A stretch of DNA of 17,255 bases, from contig DATEGT010000162.1 in the NCBI GenBank assembly GCA_035280025.1, forward strand, positions 1-17,255. Reading direction: 5' to 3'. This document shows positions 8,141 to 15,040 of the stretch, one piece after another (within the stretch, counting starts at the first letter, position 1; each line of letters begins with the position of its first letter). A program made the position numbers and the translations under genes. A model generated the notes under the pieces. The model did no database searches. It had not been told where the DNA came from and saw only the letters and a program-made list of their open reading frames with translations. This DNA is from VBDM01 sp035280025. GTDB lineage: Bacteria; Pseudomonadota; Gammaproteobacteria; Burkholderiales; SG8-39.

Positions 8141-8860
8141 GTGCGGGTCCCCGCCGCCGTCCTGCTCGTGATCGGCCTCACGCCCGCCGCGACGCAGGAC
8201 GAGCTCGCGGCCGCGCGCGCCCGCATGGTCTCCGAGATCGCGGCGATGGCCCGCGAGACCGGCGGCGAGACCGGCCGCCCGCGGTTCGGCGATGCGGTGA
8301 TGGCGGCGATCGGCAAGGTGCCCCGCCACCGTTTCGTTCCCCAGCCGCAGGAAGCGTTCGCCTACGACAATCGACCGCTGCCCATCGGCGAAGGCCAGAC
8401 CATCTCGCAGCCTTACATCGTCGCGCTGATGACGGATCTCATCGACCCGAAGGCGACCGATGCGGTCCTGGAAGTGGGAACGGGGTCCGGATACCAGGCC
8501 GCGGTTCTCGCCGAGCTCGTCGCCAGGGTCTATACGGTCGAGATCGTCGAGCCCCTGGGCAGGCGGGCCTCGAGGCTGCTCGCCGATCTGGGCTACCGCA
8601 ACGTCGAGGTGCGCATCGGCGACGGCTACGGAGGCTGGCCCGCCGCCGGCCCGTTCGACGCCATCGTCGTCACGGCGGCGCCTTCCACGGTCCCGCAGCC
8701 GCTCATCGACCAGCTCAAGCCCGGGGGCAGGATGGTCATCCCCGTCGGAGGGCCGGCCGACGTTCAGCAGCTGCTGCTCGTGGAGAAGCAGGCCGACGGC
8801 AAGGCGACCACGCGACGCACCCTGCCCGTGAGATTCGTTCCCCTCACCCGGGGCAACTGA
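8141..8860 (+). CDS. pcm: Protein-L-isoaspartate O-methyltransferase
   Basis: This SAM-dependent enzyme methylates isoaspartyl residues in aged proteins to start their repair. Family marks: KVPRHRFVPQPQEAFAYDNRPLPIGEGQTISQP, SAM motif VLEVGTGSGYQAAVLAEL, VYTVEIVEPLG, DAIVVTAAPSTVPQPLIDQLKPGGRMVIPVG. From the GTG at 8141 the protein has 239 residues and begins with a short hydrophobic segment (RVPAAVLLVIGLTPAATQ) that looks like a weak signal peptide. An in-frame ATG at 8225 would give 211 residues, close to the 208 of the cytoplasmic E. coli enzyme, but has no visible ribosome site; the GTG has a weak GGAAG. The true start, and so the cell compartment, is open. Its place after livF looks like a passenger in the operon. 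Confidence 0.9.
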   Translation: MRVPAAVLLVIGLTPAATQDELAAARARMVSEIAAMARETGGETGRPRFGDAVMAAIGKVPRHRFVPQPQEAFAYDNRPLPIGEGQTISQPYIVALMTDLIDPKATDAVLEVGTGSGYQAAVLAELVARVYTVEIVEPLGRRASRLLADLGYRNVEVRIGDGYGGWPAAGPFDAIVVTAAPSTVPQPLIDQLKPGGRMVIPVGGPADVQQLLLVEKQADGKATTRRTLPVRFVPLTRGN

Positions 8861-8886
8861 GCCGCGGCCGTGGCAAAATAAGGCCC

Positions 8887-9168
8887 ATGAGAGACTACTG
8901 GCTGAGCAAGCTCTTCTTCGATCTGCAAAGCTCCCCTCCCCTGGGCGCCGAGTACCGCGCTGACCGCAACAAGATTCTCGATCGGTATCCGCTGAAGCCC
9001 GAGGTGCGCAAGGCGGTCGAGCGAGACGACGTGGTGTTCCTCGCCTCGAGGGTGAATCCCTACTTGCTGCGCTTCTATTTCGTCGTCGCCGGCATGCCGG
9101 AGACGGAATTTCTCGCGAAAGTGCGCCGCGCCGGCGCGGAAACCGCGGCGAGGTCCAGCCATGGCTAA
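8887..9168 (+). CDS. LigA-like small subunit of a class III extradiol dioxygenase
   Basis: A 93-residue protein resembling the small (alpha) subunit family of protocatechuate 4,5-dioxygenase LigAB. The clearest match is YPLKPEVRKAVERDD (34-48), equivalent to the LTPAxKAAVxARD helix of LigA, followed by a helix with FLASRVNPYLLRFYFVVAG and a final MPETEFLAKVRRAG. LigA itself is 139 residues, so this is a short form, close to the core domain only. In LigAB the small subunit closes the active site of LigB and carries no metal ligands. The stop overlaps the start of the LigB-like gene by 8 nt, which strongly supports a two-subunit enzyme. The ribosome site is poor (AAGG only 3 nt before the ATG). 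Confidence 0.75.
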   Translation: MRDYWLSKLFFDLQSSPPLGAEYRADRNKILDRYPLKPEVRKAVERDDVVFLASRVNPYLLRFYFVVAGMPETEFLAKVRRAGAETAARSSHG

Positions 9169-9997
9169 GCTCGTCGGCGTATACGCCTCCAGCCATGCGC
9201 CGCTGATCATCCGCGGCTGGAAGGACGTGAGCCCGGAGAACCAGAACAGCCTGTCGCGCTCCATGACCGAGCTGGGGACGCGCATGAAGGCCGCCAGGCC
9301 CGACGTGATCATCGAGATCGCACCCGACCACTGGGTGAATTTCTTCATCAACAACCTGCCGAGCATCTGCGTCGGCATGGGCGAGGAGCACGACGGGCCG
9401 GCCGAACCCTGGATGAAGGAGTGCCCCTACAAGAAGATCAAGGGCCACCCCAAGCTCGCCCACCACATCGTCGAGACCGCGCTCGAGCGCGACTTCGAGC
9501 CGTCGATGTCGCATCACCTGACGCTCGATCACGGCTTCTGTATCCCGCTGTGGCGCGGGGGGCTCGACCCGCTGCCGCCGGTCGTGCCGATCATCTTCAA
9601 CGACCTCGAGCCGCCGTATCCGACGGTGCGGCGCTGCCTGCAATGGGGCGCGATGCTCGCCGAGGCGGTGCGCAGCTATCCCGAGGACATCCGCGTCGCG
9701 ATCCTCGCCACCGGCGGGCTGTCGCACTCGATCGGCGAGCCCACGATGGGGGAGATCGACGAGCCCTTCGACCGCGAGTGCATCCGGCATTTCGAGAGCG
9801 GCGACGAGCGGAAGCTCGTCGATTTCCTGAACGAGCGCCTGCCCACCATCGGCAACGGCGCGGCGGAGATCCGCAACTGGGTCGCCGCCCACGGCGCCGC
9901 CGACCGGCGCGGCTTCGAATTGATCGGCTACTGCAACTGCCCCGAGGTCTACGTCGGCTGCGGCTACGCCGCCTGGAACCTGGGCGCACGCGTTTGA
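9161..9997 (+). CDS. LigB-like catalytic subunit of a class III extradiol ring-cleavage dioxygenase
   Basis: A 278-residue LigB-superfamily protein. These non-haem Fe(II) enzymes open catecholic rings next to the hydroxyl pair using O2. The residues known from Sphingomonas LigB are all present at nearly the same numbers: His12 (SSHAPL), His57 (APDHWVNFF) and Glu236 (AAEIRNW) as iron ligands, His124 (LDHGF) and His189 (TGGLSHS) as active-site histidines. So the enzyme is probably active. The substrate is not defined by sequence; protocatechuate, gallate or another substituted catechol are possibilities. The ATG has CGAGG (9149-9153) 7 nt upstream. The gene overlaps the small-subunit gene by 8 nt and the MesD-like gene by 4 nt. 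Confidence 0.88.
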   Translation: MAKLVGVYASSHAPLIIRGWKDVSPENQNSLSRSMTELGTRMKAARPDVIIEIAPDHWVNFFINNLPSICVGMGEEHDGPAEPWMKECPYKKIKGHPKLAHHIVETALERDFEPSMSHHLTLDHGFCIPLWRGGLDPLPPVVPIIFNDLEPPYPTVRRCLQWGAMLAEAVRSYPEDIRVAILATGGLSHSIGEPTMGEIDEPFDRECIRHFESGDERKLVDFLNERLPTIGNGAAEIRNWVAAHGAADRRGFELIGYCNCPEVYVGCGYAAWNLGARV

Positions 9998-11022
9998 ACC
10001 GCCTGCTCCAGACCACGATCGCCGGCAGCCTGCCGAAGCCCGCCTGGCTCGCCGAGCCGAAGAAGCTCTGGGCCCCCTGGCTCCTCGAGGCGGCACTGCT
10101 CGACGAGGGCAAGCGCGACGCCATGCGCCTGGCGCTCGGCGACCAGGAATCCGCCGGGATCGACATCGTCACCGACGGCGAGCAGACCCGCCGCCACTTC
10201 GTCACGACCTTCATCGAGAATCTCGAGGGCGTCGACTTCGAGCACAAGCGCACGGTGCGCATCCGCAAGCGCTACGACGCCGACGTCCCCGTCGTGGTCG
10301 GCAAGGTGGCGCGCCGGCATCCGGTCTACGCCGGGGACATCCGCTACCTGCGCTCGCAGACGACGCACGCCATCAAGGCGACGCTTCCCGGCCCCATGAC
10401 CATGGTCGACACGCTCTACGACGACTATTACAGGAGCCGCGAGAATCTGGCGCGCGAGTTCGCCGCCCTTCTCAACCAGGAGGCGCGCGAGCTGGAACGC
10501 GCGGGCGCCGACGTCATCCAGTTCGACGAGCCGGCCTTCAACGTCTACATGGACGAAGTGCGAGACTGGGGCGTCGCCGCGCTCGAGGCCGCGGCCGCCG
10601 GTCTCAAGTGCAAGACCGCGGTGCACATCTGCTACGGCTACGGCATCAAGGCGAACAACGACTGGAAGAAGACCCTGGGATCGGAATGGCGCCAGTACGA
10701 GTCCACCTTTCCCCTGCTCGCGAAATCGAAGATCGACCAGGTCTCGCTGGAGTGCGCGAGATCGCACGTGCCGCTCGACCTGCTCGCGCTGCTGAAAGGC
10801 AAGGACGTGCTGGTGGGCGCGATCGACGTCGCGAGCGACACGGTGGAAAAGCCCGAAGAGGTCGCGGCCACCCTCCGCGCGGCGATGAAGTTCGTTCCGG
10901 CGGAGAAGCTCTACCCCTGCACCAACTGCGGCATGGTGCCGCTCGGGCGCGACGTGGCGGTCGGCAAGCTGAAGGCGCTGGCGGCCGGCGCGGCGCTGGT
11001 CCGCAAGGAAGTCGGGGCCTAG
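9994..11022 (+). CDS. mesD: Core-MetE protein, probable MesD-type methionine synthase
   Basis: A 342-residue protein that corresponds to the catalytic C-terminal domain of B12-independent methionine synthase MetE, without the N-terminal domain (full MetE is about 750 residues). Zinc and substrate residues are complete: His211 and Cys213 (VHICYG), Glu253 (SLEC), Cys312 (TNCGM), and Asp178 in QFDEPAFNV. The stretches TAGSLPKP-like N-terminus, DGEQTRRHFVTTFIE, LPGPMTMVDTLYDDYYRSRE and YGIKANNDWKKTLGSEWRQYE resemble, from memory, MesD, the oxygen-dependent core-MetE that works with MesX (DUF1852). No mesX is in the window. The TTG at 9994 is chosen as start because it gives the expected N-terminus and overlaps the LigB-like stop as TTGA; no ribosome site is seen, so translation probably depends on coupling. 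Confidence 0.82.
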   Translation: MNRLLQTTIAGSLPKPAWLAEPKKLWAPWLLEAALLDEGKRDAMRLALGDQESAGIDIVTDGEQTRRHFVTTFIENLEGVDFEHKRTVRIRKRYDADVPVVVGKVARRHPVYAGDIRYLRSQTTHAIKATLPGPMTMVDTLYDDYYRSRENLAREFAALLNQEARELERAGADVIQFDEPAFNVYMDEVRDWGVAALEAAAAGLKCKTAVHICYGYGIKANNDWKKTLGSEWRQYESTFPLLAKSKIDQVSLECARSHVPLDLLALLKGKDVLVGAIDVASDTVEKPEEVAATLRAAMKFVPAEKLYPCTNCGMVPLGRDVAVGKLKALAAGAALVRKEVGA

Positions 11023-11028
11023 ATAGCA

Positions 11029-12669
11029 GTGCTGCGCCGTTTCGCCGCAATGCTCCTCCTCTGCGCGTGCCAGGGGCAGGCGCAGGCCGCCGCGAGCCCG
11101 CCGAAGCTCGTAGTGGTGATCGTGATCGACGGCCTGCCGCAGGAGCAGGTTCTAAAGTACCGTGACCAGTATGGTCCGGGCGGCTTCAGACTTCTGCTCC
11201 GGAACGGCGCCTGGTTCGGCAACGCGCACCAGGCCCACGCCGTGACGCAGACGGCGCCCGGCCACACGGCCGTGCTCACGGGTGCCTACCCCTACCGGAG
11301 CGGGATCATCGCCAACGAATGGTTCGACCGGAGGACGCTCGCGCCCATCTATTGCGCGGAAGATCCGGCCTATGTCTACATCGGCGAAGAGACCCGGAAG
11401 CTCGACGGGACGTCGCCGGCGAACCTGCGCGTATCCACGCTCGGCGACGAGCTGCGCTACTCGAACGGCGACCGTTCGAAAGTGCTCGCGGTGTCCGGCA
11501 AGGACCGCGGAGCCATCCTCCTCGCGGGCAGGACCGGCATCGCCTACATGTACATGGAGAGAAGCGGCCGCTTTGCCAGCAGCACCTACTACATGAAGCA
11601 GCACCCGCGGTGGTGGGAGCACTTCTACGCACGCCGTCCCCAGGATCGCTGGTTCAAGCGATCTTGGAAACTCGCCCTGCCCGAGGCGGCGTACGCGCGC
11701 TCGATCGCCGACGGCCAGCCCTGGTTTCCGGACTACGACGACATGGGCAAGCGGTTTCCTTTCACGCTGGGGAGCAGGAGCGAGAAGCCGGATCGCTCTT
11801 ACTACCGGGCGCTCATAGGATCGCCGCATGGGGACGAGCTCACGCTGGAATTCGCGCGAGCCGCGATAGAAGGCGAGAACCTCGGCAGGAACCCGGCCGG
11901 CGTTCCCGACCTCCTCGGTATCAGCCTTTCGACGCACGATTACGTGAACCACAGCTTCGGTCCGGAGAGCCGCGAGTCTCACGACCATATGCTGCACCTG
12001 GACCGCGCTCTCGCGGGCTTCTTCGACTATCTGGCGAAGCGCATCGGACCCAACAAAGTGCTCGTCGTACTCACCGCCGATCACGGTTTTCCCAACGTGC
12101 CTGAATACACCGCCAGTCGCGGCCTGCCGGGCATGCGTATCGATCCGCGGAAAATGATGGCCGACCTGAACGAGCGCCTCGCCGCACGATTCGGTCCCGG
12201 CGTGTACGCAGCTCGCTTCTCGGAACCGGCCGTGTACTTCGACAGCAAGCTTATCGACTCGAAATCGCTCGACCGCGCCACCGTCGAGTCGGTTGCGGCG
12301 AGGGTGCTCCTGAACTTCCCCGGCATCGCGACGGTGTTTACGCGCACCCAGCTGGCGGGCGGCGCGCTCCCGCACGGCCGCGTCGCCACCCTGGTTCAGC
12401 GCAGCTGGCACCGGGAGATCGGCGGTGATCTCTACCTCATACCTAGATCGCACGCGATTTTCGGCACGGGAACAGGCACGACGCACGGCACGCCCTACAC
12501 GTACGACACGAACGTGCCGCTGATGCTGTACGGCTCGCGGTGGATCAAGGCGGGATCTTTCGCCGGCTATGCCGAGGTCGTCGATCTCGCGCCGACGCTC
12601 GCCTTCATTCTCGGAACGCGCCAGCCCTCGGCAAGCGAGGGCCGGGTGCTGACCGAGATTCTCCGCTAG
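11029..12669 (+). CDS. PafA-like alkaline phosphatase (phosphodiesterase/nucleotide pyrophosphatase superfamily), exported
   Basis: A 546-residue zinc phosphatase that should release phosphate from organic monoesters outside the cytoplasm. The full catalytic set of PafA is present: Asp34 (VIDG), nucleophile Thr75 in QTAPGHT, Asn96, Lys158 and Arg160 (SGKDR), Asp304 and His308 (THDYVNH), Asp351-His352 (TADHG) and His486 (TTHGT). PafA uses Asp38, Thr79, Asn100, Lys162, Arg164, Asp305, His309, Asp352, His353 and His486, so spacing agrees very well. The N-terminus MLRRFAAMLLLCACQGQAQA is a short signal peptide; LCAC at 11-14 could be a lipobox, or cleavage could follow AQA. The GTG at 11029 lies 6 nt after the MesD-like stop; an ATG at 11050 is an alternative. 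Its 3' end overlaps the minus-strand neighbour by 4 nt. Confidence 0.9.
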   Translation: MLRRFAAMLLLCACQGQAQAAASPPKLVVVIVIDGLPQEQVLKYRDQYGPGGFRLLLRNGAWFGNAHQAHAVTQTAPGHTAVLTGAYPYRSGIIANEWFDRRTLAPIYCAEDPAYVYIGEETRKLDGTSPANLRVSTLGDELRYSNGDRSKVLAVSGKDRGAILLAGRTGIAYMYMERSGRFASSTYYMKQHPRWWEHFYARRPQDRWFKRSWKLALPEAAYARSIADGQPWFPDYDDMGKRFPFTLGSRSEKPDRSYYRALIGSPHGDELTLEFARAAIEGENLGRNPAGVPDLLGISLSTHDYVNHSFGPESRESHDHMLHLDRALAGFFDYLAKRIGPNKVLVVLTADHGFPNVPEYTASRGLPGMRIDPRKMMADLNERLAARFGPGVYAARFSEPAVYFDSKLIDSKSLDRATVESVAARVLLNFPGIATVFTRTQLAGGALPHGRVATLVQRSWHREIGGDLYLIPRSHAIFGTGTGTTHGTPYTYDTNVPLMLYGSRWIKAGSFAGYAEVVDLAPTLAFILGTRQPSASEGRVLTEILR

Positions 12670-14957
12670 GCCTTCGCCTTCCGGATCGCGCGCCAGACGC
12701 GGTCCGGCGTGTACGGAAAATCCAGGCGGTCGACCCCGAGCTGACGCAGGGCGTCGATCACCGCGTTCGCGACCGCCGGCACCGCGCCCGTGGTTCCCGC
12801 CTCGCCCGCCCCCTTCACGCCGAGGGGATTGCCCGGAGACGGGATCGAGCGGTCGTGCAGGCGGATGTCGGGCATGCCGTCCGCCCGCGGCATCTCGTAG
12901 TCCATGAAAGTCCCGGTGAGCAGCTGGCCGTTCGCCTCGTCGTAGATCGCATGCTCGCCCATCGCCTGCCCTATTCCCTGCGCGATGCCGCCGTGCAGCT
13001 GCCCGTCGAGCAGGACGTGGTTGATGACCCGGCCGCAATCGTCGACGGCCGTGTAGCGCAGCACGTCGACCACGCCGGTCTCCGGATCGATCTCGACTTC
13101 GGCCACGTGCGCGCCGGTCGGGAACGACCGCGGCAGCGGAATCTCGCCTTTCGCATCGAGCGCGCCCGGATGCTTCTTCGCCAGATCCTCGATGCCGATC
13201 GAGATGTCGGTGCCTTTCACGCGGTAGCGTCCCTGCCTGAATTCCAGGTCGGTCGGAGCCACCTCGAGATCCTTCGCCGCCAGCTCGGTGCCCTTCTTCA
13301 CCACTTCGCGCGCCGCGACGAGCAGCGAACCGCCGTGCGCCATCATCGAGCGCGAGCCGATGGTTCCCTCTCCGATCAGCGCCGGGCCATCCGGGTCGCT
13401 CGCGCGCAGCGTGATCCTTTCCGGATCCATGCCGAGCGCCTCGCCCACCACCTCCGGATACACCGTCTCGTGCCCCTGCCCCGAGGGGCCGGCCATCGAA
13501 TAGAGCAGCGCGTTCCCCGACTCGCCGAACTTGATCATCGCCTCTTCCTTGGGCGCGCCGCCCGCGCCCGCGGGCTCGACGAACACCGCGCAACCGATGC
13601 CGCGCAGCTTGCCGCGCTTTCCCGCCTCCGCGCGGCGCGATTCGAAGCCGTTCCATTCCCCTTTCGCGAGCGCCTCCTCGAGCAGCCCGGGCGGGTCGCC
13701 GCTGTCGTAGACCGAGTGGGGATGCGGGGTCTGGTAGGGAAACGCCTCTCTGGGAATGAGGTTGCGCCTGCGCAGCTCCACGCGATCGATCTTCATCTCG
13801 CGCGCCGCCTCCTCGACCAGTCGCTCGGCGAGGTAGCAGACGTTGGGGCGCCCGGCGCCGCGGTAGGCGGTCGTGGGCGTGGTGTTGGTGAGCGCCAGTC
13901 GGTGCCGGCCGTACATCGCGGGGATGCGGTACAGGTTGACCGCGTGCAGCCCGGGAGGCAGCGTGTTGATGAGCGCGCCGGGAGTGGAAAGGTAGGCGCC
14001 CATGTTCACGATCCAGTTGATGCGGATCGCGAGAAAGCGCCCGTCCCGGTCGAGCGCGAGCTCGCCCTGCAGCGTGGCCGCGCGGCCGTGGTAATCCGAG
14101 AGGAAGGTCTCGGAGCGCGACGAAATCCACTTCACCGGCTTCTCCAGCGTCTTCGCGGCGAGCATCGCCACGCAGTATTCGGCGTACGCGTCGGAGCGGA
14201 TGCCGAAACCTCCGCCCACGTCCTGCGCGTGGACCATGATCTTCTCGGCCGGGATCCCCGTGATGCCGCTCGCGCTCCCGCGCATGAGCGTCAGCCCCTG
14301 CGAGCTCGAGTACAGGTCGTAGCGGCCTGTCCCGGCGTCGTAGGCGGCGAGGCAGGCCTTGGGCTCCATGGGATTGCCGACCATGCGCTGGCTCTCGAGC
14401 GCGATCCGGGTGACATGCGCGGCGCGCGAGAAGGCTTCCGCGGTTTTCGCCTCGTCGCCGTACTCGTAGTCGAAGCAGAGATTCCCGGGTATCTCGGGAT
14501 AGAGCTGCGGGGCCCCGGCGGCGAGCGCCGCCTGCGCGTCGACCACGACCGGAAGATCCCGGTACTCGACCTCGATCTTCTCGGCCGCGTCCTGCGCCGC
14601 CGCCGGCGACGCCGCGACGATCATCGCGAGCTCCTGGCCGACGAAGCGCACGCGGCCGTTGGCGAGGCCGTCGCGGTGCGGCACCTTGATGCCCATGCCG
14701 CCGCGGCCCGGATAGCGCGCGATATTGGGCGTGGACTTGAACCCGGCTCGGGCGGTATCGGCGCCGGTGAGCACCGCGACCACGCCCGGCGATTTCGCGG
14801 CGCGCGAGACATCCATCGAGACGATCTCGGCGTGAGCCCGGTCCGAGCGCAGGAAATGGCCGTGGACCTGCCCCGGGAGGTTCCAGTCGGAAGCGTATCT
14901 TCCCTGCCCCGTGACCAGCCTCAGGTCTTCACGCCGGCCCTTGAACGCCGCAGTCAT
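12666..14957 (-). CDS. Xanthine dehydrogenase/CoxL-family molybdopterin-binding large subunit
   Basis: A 763-residue catalytic subunit of the molybdenum hydroxylase family, which hydroxylates N-heterocycles, aldehydes or similar substrates with water-derived oxygen. Order of features: N-terminal domain with GQGRYASDW and VRFVGQELAMIVA, then GGGFGIRSD (248-256), TAYRGAGRPN (363-372), SGQGHET (492-498, cofactor contact) and GVKGAGEAGTTGA with the catalytic Glu719. The loop reads AYRGAGR instead of the AYRCSFR of true CO dehydrogenase, so it is not a CODH. The usual FAD and 2Fe-2S subunits are not adjacent in the window: one flank is the phosphatase, the other a diguanylate cyclase. The ATG at 14957 has a GAGGG-like ribosome site. 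Substrate unknown. Confidence 0.92.
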   Translation of the reverse strand: MTAAFKGRREDLRLVTGQGRYASDWNLPGQVHGHFLRSDRAHAEIVSMDVSRAAKSPGVVAVLTGADTARAGFKSTPNIARYPGRGGMGIKVPHRDGLANGRVRFVGQELAMIVAASPAAAQDAAEKIEVEYRDLPVVVDAQAALAAGAPQLYPEIPGNLCFDYEYGDEAKTAEAFSRAAHVTRIALESQRMVGNPMEPKACLAAYDAGTGRYDLYSSSQGLTLMRGSASGITGIPAEKIMVHAQDVGGGFGIRSDAYAEYCVAMLAAKTLEKPVKWISSRSETFLSDYHGRAATLQGELALDRDGRFLAIRINWIVNMGAYLSTPGALINTLPPGLHAVNLYRIPAMYGRHRLALTNTTPTTAYRGAGRPNVCYLAERLVEEAAREMKIDRVELRRRNLIPREAFPYQTPHPHSVYDSGDPPGLLEEALAKGEWNGFESRRAEAGKRGKLRGIGCAVFVEPAGAGGAPKEEAMIKFGESGNALLYSMAGPSGQGHETVYPEVVGEALGMDPERITLRASDPDGPALIGEGTIGSRSMMAHGGSLLVAAREVVKKGTELAAKDLEVAPTDLEFRQGRYRVKGTDISIGIEDLAKKHPGALDAKGEIPLPRSFPTGAHVAEVEIDPETGVVDVLRYTAVDDCGRVINHVLLDGQLHGGIAQGIGQAMGEHAIYDEANGQLLTGTFMDYEMPRADGMPDIRLHDRSIPSPGNPLGVKGAGEAGTTGAVPAVANAVIDALRQLGVDRLDFPYTPDRVWRAIRKAKA

Positions 14958-15040
14958 CAGCCTGCCCTCGAGAAACGCGCGTCGAAACGCTCGGGGGCTA
15001 CCCGGCTATCGAACGACGGATCGGAATCTACCGGCGGATT

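Noticed and set aside
8861..8877. Hairpin between pcm and the LigA-like gene (GCCGC-GGCC-GTGGC) as a terminator
   Set aside because: Only five pairs including a G-U, and it is followed by AAAATAAGG instead of a T run.
11152..14130. Open frame of 992 codons on the minus strand
   Set aside because: It lies antisense to the phosphatase and in another frame of the molybdoenzyme gene; both real genes have clear motifs and the long frame has none.
12666..14957. Aerobic CO dehydrogenase large subunit (coxL)
   Set aside because: The active-site loop AYRGAGR lacks the Cys-containing AYRCSFR motif of true CO dehydrogenase and no coxM or coxS is adjacent.
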